DNA of 34,998 nucleotides from Gammaproteobacteria bacterium (GCA_009908385.1 JAAAPE010000055.1:1-34998); one strand, 5' to 3'; positions 1-8,889 are shown, numbered from the stretch's first letter. Numbers and translations are program-made. Notes: a model not told the origin generated them from the sequence alone.

Positions 1-1
1 C

Positions 2-2215
2 GCCAGCGGCCGAGTGCGACTGCTGGATTTCGGTATCGCCAAGTTCATCGACCGGCCATCGGACAAGCCGACCGAGCTGGCGGATTCGGTTGCGGCGCCG
101 GTCGACGGCTCCGAACGCACGCTCCATGGCGGGCGGGCGCTGTCGCCGGCCTACGCCAGCCCGGAGCAGGTGCGTGGCGAGTCGATCACGACCGCCACCG
201 ACATCTACAGCCTCGGCGCGCTGCTTTATCGATTGCTTACAGGGTTCTCCCCCCACGACGATGCCGCGCAAAGTGGCGGCCGGTCGCGTCTGCCCTCGCA
301 ACTGCTCACCGACCGCGGCCGGACGCGCAACGCCCGCCAAACACGTGGCGATCTCGATGCCGTGATCGCCCTTGCGATCGCCGATTCACCGCATGACCGT
401 TACGCCAGCGTGGCGGCACTGATCGACGATCTCGACCGATGGCTGTCCGATTACCCGGTTCGCGCGCGCTCGCCCGGATGGTTCGACCAACTGGTGAAGT
501 TCACGCGTCGCAATCGGGCGCTGGCGGCCTCATTTGCAGCGTCTGCCGTGATCGTTCTTGGTTTCTCGGCGGGAGTAACCGCCCTGGCGATCAAACTCGA
601 AGAAGAGCGAGCAACGGCCCTGCAGGCCGCCGACACCACCGAACAGATCGCCGACTACCTGGTCGACCTGTTCGGCGCGGCCGATCCGGCCGCCCATCAG
701 GGAGAAACCCTGACCGCCCGCGAACTGCTCGACCGCGGGGTCGAACGGATCCGCGATCAGCCGGACATGGCGCCGGCTGTTCGCTCTCGCCTCGTACACC
801 GCATGGCCCTGGCCTACCGCAATCTTGGATTGCTCGACGACTCCGTACCGCTTTACGAATCAGCCATCGCTCTCGGTGAGCAGGGCGGTCAGGACGATGA
901 GGCGCTCTGGGCCCTTCGGCTCGAACTAGCCGACCTCCACCGCGAGCGCAGCGAATACGAAGAGGCCTCGCGACGACTGCGAACGGCCATCCGGGTCCTG
1001 GAGCGTGAAGGCGGGCCTCGAGAAGCGCTGGCCAGCGCCTACAACAACTACGGCATTCTGCTCGAAGTCAATGAGCGATTCGATGACGCCGAAAACTGGG
1101 CACGACGGGCACTCGAGATCGCCGCAACCCTGCCCGAAACGCGCCAGAATGCGATCGTCGAGACCCGCTTCCGGCACAACCTCGCCATCGCGCTGTCCGG
1201 GCAGGGCCGCTATGACGAAGCGGTCGAACTGTTCGAGCAGGTGCTCGAGGCCAAGTCGGCGCAGCTCGGATTGCGCCACCCGTCGCGCCTGGCCTCGCTG
1301 GAATCGCTGGCCTCCGCTCATCGCAATGCGGGTCGACTGGTCGTGGCGGCCGAGCTCCTCGAGGCGTCGATCGCGCTCCGGCGCGATATTTACGGCCCCG
1401 ACGCGATATCACTGGCACGGGTCGGCAACGAACTCGCCAATGTTCACCACGATGCCGGTCGATACCCGAACGCCGAGCGCGCCTATCGAGACGCGCTGGC
1501 GATCATCGACGCCAACCCACAGCGAGACCCGATGCTGCACGCATTCCTGATCAACAATCTTGCCAGCCTCTATGAAGACGCCGGCGATCTCGAACGCGCC
1601 GAGCCTTTGTTCCGACGCTCGATCGAGTTGCGCCGGGAGCTGTCCGGGCCGGACGCCCTTCCCGTCATACGAGCCCGGGTCAATCTTGCCCGGCTGCTGA
1701 TCAAACGCGGCGTGCTGCCCGAGGCCGGCCGCCTGCTCGATGCCGCCCGGGCCGCGCTGTCCGAGGAATTTCCCGACAACCGTTACCGCTGGCAGGCTTC
1801 CGAGGTGCAGGCCGCACTACTGCAGGCGGCACGCGGGCAGCCCCGGGCCGCGCGTATCCGAATGGCCAACGCGCTCGAGGCGCTCGAGTCGTTGGGGCCG
1901 ATGGCGGCGTTCGGGCTGCGGCGTGCGCGGCTGGCCGCGGCGCGACTGGATATCGACAGCGGCGATGCTGAAAGCGCCCTCGACCGCATCGAGCAGATCG
2001 ACGCAGACTTGCCGGATGGATTCTCACCGCAGCACCCCAAGCGTCAGATACTGCGCGTCCTGAAGGCTCAGGCGCTGGCTGCACTCGGACGCGGTGAAGA
2101 AGCCCGGCGACTGGCGTCGGCCGCCGAACGCCGGCTCGAGCAGCAGTTTGCCGACGGCGCCGACATCCGGCGCCGCGCGCAAGCGGTGCTGGCCGTCGGC
2201 GCGGGCTCGGGCTGA
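2..2215 (+). CDS. Serine/threonine protein kinase with TPR repeats, 5'-truncated by window edge
   Basis: The frame is open to the left edge, so the N-lobe and catalytic HRD loop lie outside the window. The visible part opens with the metal-binding DFG of VRLLDFGIAK, then the activation-segment end (YASPEQ) and the TDIYSLGALLYRLLTG helix of subdomain IX, which identifies a Hanks-type kinase. A membrane segment follows (about residues 170-190, SFAASAVIVLGFSAGVTALA), then roughly 500 residues of TPR-like helical pairs rich in A-x-x-L-x-x-R and NLA/YxxAxxxY patterns. The likely layout is a cytoplasmic kinase, one membrane pass and a periplasmic TPR domain that binds protein partners. Kinases of this layout often sit next to an ECF sigma factor gene in related bacteria, but that side is not visible. 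It converges on the next gene with only 11 bp between them. The kinase assignment is sure; the substrate is unknown. Confidence 0.93.
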   Translation, partial: ASGRVRLLDFGIAKFIDRPSDKPTELADSVAAPVDGSERTLHGGRALSPAYASPEQVRGESITTATDIYSLGALLYRLLTGFSPHDDAAQSGGRSRLPSQLLTDRGRTRNARQTRGDLDAVIALAIADSPHDRYASVAALIDDLDRWLSDYPVRARSPGWFDQLVKFTRRNRALAASFAASAVIVLGFSAGVTALAIKLEEERATALQAADTTEQIADYLVDLFGAADPAAHQGETLTARELLDRGVERIRDQPDMAPAVRSRLVHRMALAYRNLGLLDDSVPLYESAIALGEQGGQDDEALWALRLELADLHRERSEYEEASRRLRTAIRVLEREGGPREALASAYNNYGILLEVNERFDDAENWARRALEIAATLPETRQNAIVETRFRHNLAIALSGQGRYDEAVELFEQVLEAKSAQLGLRHPSRLASLESLASAHRNAGRLVVAAELLEASIALRRDIYGPDAISLARVGNELANVHHDAGRYPNAERAYRDALAIIDANPQRDPMLHAFLINNLASLYEDAGDLERAEPLFRRSIELRRELSGPDALPVIRARVNLARLLIKRGVLPEAGRLLDAARAALSEEFPDNRYRWQASEVQAALLQAARGQPRAARIRMANALEALESLGPMAAFGLRRARLAAARLDIDSGDAESALDRIEQIDADLPDGFSPQHPKRQILRVLKAQALAALGRGEEARRLASAAERRLEQQFADGADIRRRAQAVLAVGAGSG

Positions 2216-2226
2216 CAATGGGCGGT

Positions 2227-3630
2227 TCAGGTCACCCTACGCAGCGCGAGAAGGCCGATGGCCAGCAGCCCGATCATCAGGATCAACCGTCCTGGCAGCG
2301 AGGCGACCGGAATCGGCACCGCCGAGAACCCTCTGACGGTCGCCGAGTTGTTGCCGGTATCGGGATCGGGCGTCGCCGCGGCCACCGACGCGCTCATCTC
2401 CCGCGGACCACGCAAGGCCTGGTTGAGCGCCGCAATGGTAGTGACGACCTCGCTACCCGGCGGGAGGTCGCCGAGACTGCAGTCGATGGTGCCGGTGCCG
2501 TCGAAGCTACAGCCCGGGCCGGCGGTGTCGAACGATAGCCCGTCGCTGAGGGTGGCCGCCAGCTGCACTCCGAAGGCCGAGGACGGCCCCTCGTTGATGA
2601 TGACCACCTCGTATTCGACGATCTGGCCGGCATCCGGCGAGAGGTCCGAAGCTGCGAGCGACAAGGCGACATCGGCGCTGGCGACGACGCCGGTGGTCGT
2701 ATCGACCGCAATCTGGTCGGCCGGGTCAACACTGCTGCCGGCATCGAACTGGCTGACGAGGTCGGCGCGGTGGGCCGGGTCGAGAGCGCAATCGATGGTG
2801 TAGCTCACCGAGCCTCCGGCCGGCAGTTCGAGGCTTTCGTCGAGCTCGTCCGGCGCAATCGCGTCGGTATTGCCGCTCGCGCCGCCGGCAGCTTGGCTTG
2901 TCCAGCCGCAGCTCAGGGCCGCATCGAGCTGCGAGACCAGCGTCGTGGCAGGATCGTCCGAAGGTCCGCCGTTGGCGACGGTCAAGGCGTACGTGACCGT
3001 CTCTCCGGCGGCGATCGGGTCGGGCCCGGCATCGCTGGAAAGCGCCAGGACGGTGTCTGCGCCGGTCAGCGACTCGAGCAGGACAGCGTTGTCGGCTGCA
3101 TCCGACTCGAACGCCTCCCCGGCGATCGAAAAGCCGCTGCTCAGTGTCGGCGGCAGGATGCCGGCGGCCTGCGCCTGCACGTCGACGCTCGTGATCTCGC
3201 CGGGAGAGAGCATCGGCAGCGTGCAGCTCGGAATTCCCGCGGGATCCTCGGCGCAGCCGCTGGTGGTCGCCGCCGTCAATTCCGGTGGGAGGTCAATCGT
3301 CAGGGTGGAGGCGGTTGTCGCCGCCCCGCGGTTGAGAATGTCCACCGCATAGTCCACCGATGTGCCCGCGATGACCGGGGTGCTCTGAACGGTAGCCGCC
3401 AACTCGAGGTCGGCGAGGGTCACCACCGGCCAGAAGCCGCCGCCGAGCGTTAAGCCGTCGAAAGAGACCGGCTGGGAGGCATCGGGCTGAGCGAGTGTGG
3501 CGCTGAGGGTATAGGGGCCGGCGCTGGCAGCCTGCACGCCGCCGCCGTCGGTCGTCGACCATTCGATTTCCATCGTCCAGCCGGGGTTTGCCAGCAGGCC
3601 CAGGAATAAGGCTCGCAGAATGGAAGGCAC
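2227..3630 (-). CDS. Exported DUF11-repeat surface protein with C-terminal sorting-type anchor
   Basis: This 467-residue protein starts at GTG, preceded by AGGAG at six bases. It has a short hydrophobic N-terminus (ILRALFLGLLANPGW), then a segment of the type ending LTLGGGFWPVV. Three DUF11-like beta repeats follow, each beginning AD-x-x-L/A and carrying a VTYALTVANGGPS or VEYEVVIINEGPS core (about residues 75, 190 and 320). The C-terminus is a proline-marked hydrophobic helix followed by Arg (IPVASLPGRLILMIGLLAIG, then LLALRR). That resembles the IPTL/PEP-CTERM class of sorting signals, but the motif is not canonical. It is probably exported and surface- or matrix-associated. It lies 10 bp downstream of the next gene on the same strand, so the two are likely cotranscribed. 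DUF11 assignment is good; the role is inference. Confidence 0.85.
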   Translation of the reverse strand: MPSILRALFLGLLANPGWTMEIEWSTTDGGGVQAASAGPYTLSATLAQPDASQPVSFDGLTLGGGFWPVVTLADLELAATVQSTPVIAGTSVDYAVDILNRGAATTASTLTIDLPPELTAATTSGCAEDPAGIPSCTLPMLSPGEITSVDVQAQAAGILPPTLSSGFSIAGEAFESDAADNAVLLESLTGADTVLALSSDAGPDPIAAGETVTYALTVANGGPSDDPATTLVSQLDAALSCGWTSQAAGGASGNTDAIAPDELDESLELPAGGSVSYTIDCALDPAHRADLVSQFDAGSSVDPADQIAVDTTTGVVASADVALSLAASDLSPDAGQIVEYEVVIINEGPSSAFGVQLAATLSDGLSFDTAGPGCSFDGTGTIDCSLGDLPPGSEVVTTIAALNQALRGPREMSASVAAATPDPDTGNNSATVRGFSAVPIPVASLPGRLILMIGLLAIGLLALRRVT

Positions 3631-3640
3631 GATGCACTCC

Positions 3641-4681
3641 TCAGAAGGTCACGCACACGGCGAAGGCCGTGATGGAGAGCGTTTCGCCGTCGCCACCCGC
3701 ATCGGATCGCTTGAGCGCGGAGGCTGTCCACTGCGTATCTCCGAGAGGGCCCGATCGATAGAGTCTCGCCCTGGCCCCGACCCGGGCACCGCCTCCGGTC
3801 ATGATTTCGCCCGGAAGACATTCCGCAGTGGCAAAGAGCTGTTGCGTACCCCCGCCCACGATCGTGATCTGCGTGGTGTCCGACCGAATGACCAAGCTTG
3901 AGAATCCGATCGACTCACAGACCACATTGCCGAACGCATCGATTTGCGTGACGTATTCCCCGGCCGGACACTGCTGGTCGCTGACCGCAAAGTCGTTTCC
4001 GCTGTAGGTGGTATCTGTATCCGGCTCGCAAATCACATTGCCGAAAGCGTCGACTGCGCGGATGCTCTCGCCGGGGTCGCAGTCCTCGCCGATCCGATGC
4101 TGCGTTTCGTTGAGGTCGATTTGCAGCGAGATGTCCCCGCTTGTTCCACCGCCCATGAGCCCGAAGTCCGAGTTGACGGCCGTGACGTCGCCGCCGCTGT
4201 CTTGGTCGGGCGACGGCGCCCAGGCGCTGCCGTTCCAGGCCAGCACCTCGCCCGACGCCGGCGCCGCATCGCTGAGCGGCCGGCCCTGCAAACCGGTCGT
4301 GGAGAAACTGGTCAGCGAGTACGGAGAGGCCGTCAGTTGCTGACGCGGTAGCGTCGCCGATCCGGTGCCGCAGTCCACGGTGACTTCCAGCCAGCGTGCA
4401 CCGCCGTCGAACGCGCCGGGTCCGAAGTCCAGTTCGGCCGTGAAAAGACCACCCGACACCGCAAGCCCGGAGGCGGTGTCAGTGCCGATCTGCGTGCCGC
4501 CGCTGGCGGCCGTCCACAGCGAAAAGTCGAAATCGCATGTGCCGTTGACCGGCCCGTCTGCGGTAGTAAGCTGCCCCTGGTAGGCGAAAGCTCCGGGCTG
4601 CGCCGAAGACATCGCTGGCGCCAGAAGAACGGCCAGCAGGCCGAGTAATCCGGCCCCGCGGGTGAGCGTGGTTTTCGTCAT
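3641..4681 (-). CDS. Exported protein with repeated Cys/AFGN modules
   Basis: I chose the ATG at 4681 because it gives a clean signal peptide (MTKTTLTRGAGLLGLLAVLL, then APAMSSA) and has GGGGAG seven bases upstream; a 35-residue upstream extension in frame is unlikely. The 346-residue product begins its mature part with AFAYQGQL, a start seen in many exported proteins of unknown role. It has a beta-rich domain to about residue 125 (ending QQLTASPYSL, as in tail-fibre-associated proteins) and a linker with VLAWNGSAWAP. Two copies of a roughly 20-residue module follow (about 200-219 and 237-256), each running from a Cys-Pro/Asp-Gly/Ala-Glu turn to AFGNV(I/V)CE. These may be small disulfide-linked surface modules. 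It heads a two-gene minus-strand operon with the DUF11 protein. Function is unknown; secretion is well supported. Confidence 0.82.
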   Translation of the reverse strand: MTKTTLTRGAGLLGLLAVLLAPAMSSAQPGAFAYQGQLTTADGPVNGTCDFDFSLWTAASGGTQIGTDTASGLAVSGGLFTAELDFGPGAFDGGARWLEVTVDCGTGSATLPRQQLTASPYSLTSFSTTGLQGRPLSDAAPASGEVLAWNGSAWAPSPDQDSGGDVTAVNSDFGLMGGGTSGDISLQIDLNETQHRIGEDCDPGESIRAVDAFGNVICEPDTDTTYSGNDFAVSDQQCPAGEYVTQIDAFGNVVCESIGFSSLVIRSDTTQITIVGGGTQQLFATAECLPGEIMTGGGARVGARARLYRSGPLGDTQWTASALKRSDAGGDGETLSITAFAVCVTF

Positions 4682-4841
4682 TCCCAATCTCCCCAAGTCC
4701 GAGTTGAAGTGTCCTACCCCCGAATGCAATTTCCCCGACGAAAGAGTCTCACCGGATTTCGGCGAGACCTGATCGGGACGGTTCAATCACGCAATGGGAG
4801 TGACCGGGACTTGTCGCGCACCAGACGGATGACCGGTCAAC

Positions 4842-5263
4842 GGTATCAGGAGAATCAGCGAAGGCATTGCCCGCACCTACGAATGCCCGAAGACAAGATG
4901 CCCGAAATCACGATGAAGGGCGGTTCGACCCCTCTGGTAAACGATACCGCTTTGGCCAATCGACTGTCTGTCCCGCTGAAGGATCTGCTTGGCCAGGATA
5001 ACGTCGTTACTGAATTTCCGCCGTCCACCGGTTCGGAGGATGTGCACCTGCTCAAGGGGCCCCACGACGATGTGCCTTTCACATTTCTTGTCGTTGGAGT
5101 GGCAGACCCGGAGGTCTTCGCCAGAGCAATCGAAGAAGGCAAGGCTCTGCCGTACTCGGCTCATAATCCCAATTTCGTGGTCGACCTGAAGGCGATTCCC
5201 GTAGGCACCGAGGTGGCAACCGTGTCCATGCTGGAGCTACTGGGCCAGACCGCTGCAAATTGA
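4842..5263 (+). pseudogene. Remnant of an M20-family amidohydrolase/peptidase (C-terminal end only)
   Basis: The frame from about 4883 reads MPEDKMPEITMKGGSTPLVN, then a tail containing STGSEDVHLL and FLVVGVADPEVF. This is the C-terminal catalytic-domain end of M20 (AbgB/HipO-like) amidohydrolases, where the SEDxH/F segment carries metal- or substrate-binding residues. About 300 N-terminal residues are missing. A neighbouring frame (4842-4880) reads IRRISEGIARTY, which is what should precede MPEDKMPE in the family, so a frameshift separates the two pieces near 4880, and a stop lies just upstream at 4830. I therefore call it a decayed gene, not a short protein. It lies between two oppositely oriented secreted-protein genes. 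Confidence 0.75.
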
Positions 5264-5724
5264 TGATTATTGCCTGGCTCCAATGAATCGATGGCGCCGC
5301 TCGCAGGCGAGCCGCTCCGACTTTTTCCGCTGGGCTCGAGACCACAGCAACAGAACAACGGTGGGGAATCCCCGTCCTTCGGGTCATTGCGATTCAGCAG
5401 GGTCAGGCCTGCGCCGGTCAGCGTGAACAACATCACGCCGCTGATGCCCTCGGGCGGAAATCGCTGCAGTCTCACCTCCGGTCCGATACCGCCGGGAAAA
5501 TTGGACACCGAGGTCAGACTGAGCGAAGACGCCATGTCTCGAATTCTAGGTCCTCCCGGCGCGGCCCGCCCCGATCGCGAATGCGAACTCGAATCGCTCG
5601 TTCGAGGCGATCGCGGCTGTCGTGATCCGTCCCGGAATCTCGTTATAGAACTTGGTCATGCAGCGTATCGTGCGGTAACGTAGGCTGGACGATGTGCGGT
5701 TTTCGTCTACACAGGGAGGCTTCT
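5264..5724. other. Gap of about 460 bp without a confident gene; two cryptic minus-strand frames
   Basis: No recognisable gene occupies this gap. Two minus-strand stretches have protein-like composition. One runs 5659 to 5546 and begins MTKFYNEIPGRITTAAIASN (37 residues). The other starts at 5535 with MASSLSLTSVSNFPGG and continues through PEGISGVMLFTLTGAGL towards 5161. They are adjacent but in different frames, which would fit a frameshifted remnant. Neither has a well-placed Shine-Dalgarno site and neither resembles a family I know. The end of the gap supplies the leader and GGGAGG ribosome site of the next gene. Confidence 0.35.
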
Positions 5725-6585
5725 ATGCGTCATTTCTCCACTACGAATGCGCCCATTCGGGCCCTTGCCATCCTCGTTCTCGTCGCCGTCGCCCCGGCCG
5801 CCTGGGGCCAGGCCATCGTCCCGGGATTCGACTCGAACACGCTCCCGGCCAACGACGACGGGTCCACGAGCGCGGTCCCCATCGGGTTCACGGTGAACTT
5901 CTTCGGCGTGTCTCGCAGCGAGCTCTACGTCAACAACAACGGCAACGTCACTTTCGATGCGCCGTTGTCGACCTTTACGCCGTTCGACCTGACCTCCACG
6001 GGACAGGAAATCATCGCGCCGTTCTTTGCCGACGTGGATACCTCCGCGGCCGGTGATCCGGTTACCTATGGCACCGGAACGTTCGACGGCCGGCCGGCCT
6101 TCGGTGTCAACTGGGTCAACGTGGACTATTACAACAGCAGCCCCTCGCACACCAATCGCAACAGCTTCCAGTTGATCCTGGTCGATCGCTCCGATATCGC
6201 CGCCGGCGATTTCGATATCGTGTTCAACTACGGCCAGATTCAGTGGGAGGCGGGCGAAGCCAGCGGTAGCGACGCCAACGGCCTGGGAGGCAACTCGGCC
6301 CGCGTCGGTTACTCCAACGGCACCGGCGATCCGGGCACGGCCTTCGAACTGACCGGGTCGGCAGTCAACGGCGCGTTTCTCGACGGCGGTCCCAATGCCC
6401 TGGTGTCGAACTCAATCAACAGCAGCGTGACCGGTCGCTATATCTTCGAGTCTCGCGGCGGCGGCATCGGTGGTCCGCAAGCGCCGGCGCTGAGCGTGCC
6501 GGCCGGCTCGTGGATTGGCTGGGGCCTACTGGCCGTACTGCTGATGTGTGCTGCCTGGATGGGTATCGCCCATCGCACCCACTGA
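5725..6585 (+). CDS. Exported NIDO-domain-like protein with C-terminal hydrophobic sorting tail
   Basis: The ATG at 5725 follows AGGGAGG at a normal distance and opens a signal peptide (ALAILVLVAVAPAAWG, cleaved near residue 29). The 286-residue product then shows the NIDO pattern: a VNFFGVSRSELYVNNNGNVT strand, IIAPFFADVDT, AFGVNWVNVDYY, NSFQLILVDRSD and FDIVFNYGQIQWE. NIDO modules are extracellular domains first described in nidogen and are common in bacterial secreted proteins. After a glycine-rich linker the C-terminus is VPAGSWIGWGLLAVLLMC and then Arg, a Pro-plus-TM-plus-basic arrangement reminiscent of IPTL-CTERM signals. It is probably a cell-surface adhesion or matrix protein. A strong hairpin follows it. 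The domain call is by motif reading; the function is not established. Confidence 0.83.
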   Translation: MRHFSTTNAPIRALAILVLVAVAPAAWGQAIVPGFDSNTLPANDDGSTSAVPIGFTVNFFGVSRSELYVNNNGNVTFDAPLSTFTPFDLTSTGQEIIAPFFADVDTSAAGDPVTYGTGTFDGRPAFGVNWVNVDYYNSSPSHTNRNSFQLILVDRSDIAAGDFDIVFNYGQIQWEAGEASGSDANGLGGNSARVGYSNGTGDPGTAFELTGSAVNGAFLDGGPNALVSNSINSSVTGRYIFESRGGGIGGPQAPALSVPAGSWIGWGLLAVLLMCAAWMGIAHRTH

Positions 6586-6611
6586 TCGAGTGGGCAGAAC
6601 GCGTCGAGCGT

Positions 6612-6638
6612 CGTGCCGGACGGGTCGGCCGTCCGGCA
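6612..6638 (+). terminator. Strong hairpin, probable transcription terminator
   Basis: A perfect 11-bp inverted repeat, GTGCCGGACGG and its complement, is separated by a five-base loop, 26 bp after the stop of the NIDO-like gene. The downstream run is only TCTTT after a short spacer, so termination may be inefficient or Rho-assisted. No other gene lies close enough to explain it. Confidence 0.6.
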
Positions 6639-6950
6639 CACCGGTCTTTCGCTCGTCGCGCCGCACCAAGAAGTGTGATACCCGCGATCGGTGCGTCTTC
6701 GTCCGCCTGCCCGATTGCGAGATCAGTCAGGAATGTGCCCGGCGCGGTCAATGCGAAGCCGGGATTCGGGGATTTCCTCGCGACCCCGACTGGCCAGGAC
6801 CGAGGCACCGCCGGTGTCCGGGGGCGCTTCCCGGTGCCTTGCCGATCCGCGGGCTATCGGTGGAAATCCAGAAGGGAGCCTAATATACTCGAGGCAACGC
6901 GCCACAGACCACACCAGATATCTTCAACTATCCGGGGAGGGGAGGCGCTT
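6639..6950. other. Non-coding leader region upstream of exported protein gene
   Basis: I find no gene in this stretch. It probably holds the promoter of the following gene; no convincing -35/-10 pair was found. It ends in a strong purine-rich ribosome site (GGGGAGGGGAGG). Confidence 0.4.
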
Positions 6951-8579
6951 ATGAAAGTTCTCTGCATTGTGTTTGCAGTGCTCCTGTTCACCACCGCTCC
7001 TGGCTGGGCTGAGCAGAGGGTGGCGGGTCCGAAACACATCGCCACGTCGGGTCTCCCGCATCGGTCCGCGCCCCTGAGGGAAATTCCCCGGGGCTACGAA
7101 GAACGACACGTGCCAAGGCAGCTCTCGGGAAGGCAAGTTCCGGGCTGGTTCGACCCGGAAGCATCCTCGAGAGACTTCGTGGACTCCCTGTTGCAGACAA
7201 CCGAGGGTACCGTCAATGGAGTCGCTCCTTCGATCAGCTTCGAGGGCCCCGAGGTCGATGACAACCCGGGCGGTCTGGCGCCCCCGGACCCGAACATCGC
7301 CGTGGGCCCGAACCATATCGTGGCCTCGGTCAACGTCGTCACGGAAATCTATGACAAGTCCGGCAATTCGCTCGTGGGTCCGTTCCCGCTGAACGATCTG
7401 TGGTCGGGCTTCGGCGGTCCATGCGAGAACGACAACGACGGGTATCCGATCGCTCTATACGACCCCTTCAATAACCGCTTCGTTCTGACGCAGTTCGCGG
7501 TTTCAACGGGCCAGCATCTCTGCGTGGCCGTCTCGACGTCGGCGGACCCGACGGGATCGTACTATCTGTACGCGTTCGACTTCGTCGACTTCCCCGACTA
7601 CCCAAAGTTCGGCATCACCTCGGACGCCCTCCTCGTGTCCGTCCGTAACTTCGGCGCCTCGTTGGACATGCAGGCGGCTGCCATGGACTACCCCGCGATG
7701 CGGATGGGAGATCCATCCACACTGATCGTCCACTCGATTACGGACTTGCTCGGGGACGTAGACGGATTCCTGCCGATCAATGCGGACTCGAGTATCAACA
7801 CCGTTGGCGGTATCAGCGTGGGCGATACGCCCGGTAACTTCGTGGGCTTCGAGCAAGGCCCGGACAGGCTCGAGCTCCTGCAACTCGATCCCGACTTCGA
7901 CACGCCCGGCAATTCAACACTCACAGCGGTCAACTCACTGTCGGTGGCACCCTTCGACCCTTCTTTCTGCGGCGGCCTTTTCCCGGGCTGCATCGATCAG
8001 CCGTCGACGACGAACGACCTGGATGCGCTGTCATACTTCATGATGCACCGCGCCGCGACTCGCCTGATCGACGGCGATCTCCACATGGTCGTCAATCACA
8101 CGGTCGACGTGGATGGCACCGACCGAGCCGGCATCCGATGGTACGAATTGGCCAGCACCGGCGCGGGCGGTAACTGGGAAGTCGTGCAGTCGGGCACGTT
8201 TTCACCGGATACCAACGACCGATGGATGGGCAGTGCCAGCTTCAACGGCCGCGGCGATATCCTGATCGGCTACTCCGTTTCCGGCGAGGACCCGGACGAC
8301 ACGACGCCTCCCGACATCCGCTATGCCGCACAGATTCGCGGCACGCCTTCGGGACTGCTGAACGTGTCGGAAACGACCATACTTGAAGGGCCGGGCGTGC
8401 AGACGAACCCGTCCCGCTGGGGCGATTACACTGCCATGGTGCCTGACCCCTCGGATCCCAGTGCCGGTTGGTACATCAACCAGTACATCCCGATCGACAG
8501 CGCCTTCAACTGGAGAACCCGCATCGCGAAAATCTCGCTGCCCGGGGACAGCGTGTTCAACGACAGATTCGAGGATTGA
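6951..8579 (+). CDS. Large exported protein with C-terminal FNDRFED tag
   Basis: The start at 6951 follows GGGGAGG at six to seven bases and begins a signal peptide (MKVLCIVFAVLLFTTAPGWA). A longer in-frame upstream extension lacks these features and is rejected. The 542-residue product contains PPDPNIAVGPNHIVASVNVV and later DPFNNRFVLTQFAV, FPDYPKFGITSDALLVSVRN and WGDYTAMVPDPSD. These look like the repeated blades of a beta-propeller-type exported protein, as seen in uncharacterised secreted proteins that record viewing or sampling of a substrate. No catalytic triad is obvious. It ends GDSVFNDRFED; short terminal tags of the form F-x-D-x-F-E occur on many secreted proteins of Xanthomonadales relatives. 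Secretion is well supported; activity is unknown. Confidence 0.85.
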   Translation: MKVLCIVFAVLLFTTAPGWAEQRVAGPKHIATSGLPHRSAPLREIPRGYEERHVPRQLSGRQVPGWFDPEASSRDFVDSLLQTTEGTVNGVAPSISFEGPEVDDNPGGLAPPDPNIAVGPNHIVASVNVVTEIYDKSGNSLVGPFPLNDLWSGFGGPCENDNDGYPIALYDPFNNRFVLTQFAVSTGQHLCVAVSTSADPTGSYYLYAFDFVDFPDYPKFGITSDALLVSVRNFGASLDMQAAAMDYPAMRMGDPSTLIVHSITDLLGDVDGFLPINADSSINTVGGISVGDTPGNFVGFEQGPDRLELLQLDPDFDTPGNSTLTAVNSLSVAPFDPSFCGGLFPGCIDQPSTTNDLDALSYFMMHRAATRLIDGDLHMVVNHTVDVDGTDRAGIRWYELASTGAGGNWEVVQSGTFSPDTNDRWMGSASFNGRGDILIGYSVSGEDPDDTTPPDIRYAAQIRGTPSGLLNVSETTILEGPGVQTNPSRWGDYTAMVPDPSDPSAGWYINQYIPIDSAFNWRTRIAKISLPGDSVFNDRFED

Positions 8580-8700
8580 TTGCCCCGGAGAGCAGAAGCG
8601 TCGGAGCTGGCAAACCCAAGAATTCATCTATCGTCCGCTCATCGGGCGCGCGCTGGCCAGGGCTGAGGCACCTCACCGCCTTGCGTCCCTCACGGCCTCC

Positions 8701-8889
8701 GGCCAGACGACGGATTCGCCGGATCGACTCGAACGCGACGACCAGGCCGGCCAGGACGTTGTCCGCGGCGATGGCGGTGTAGACGGTGATCGAGCCATCG
8801 ATCCGCGAGGCGATCCACACCATGGGGACGTAAAAGATGATCGTTCGGGTCAGCGAATAGGCCAGGGCCAACATCGGCTTGCCCAGACC
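8701..8889 (-). pseudogene. Relic of a MATE-family efflux transporter
   Basis: A minus-strand stretch of about 63 residues begins GLGKPMLALAYSLTRTIIFY and continues PMVWIASRIDGSITVYTAIA then ADNVLAGLVVAFESIRRIRR. This matches the penultimate-helix region of MATE multidrug transporters, where a Gly-Lys-Pro, SLxR, and final helix-plus-Arg cluster occur. The upstream part of the open frame is not transporter-like and about 380 residues of a normal MATE are absent, so the gene is decayed. Identification rests on a short segment only. Confidence 0.5.
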
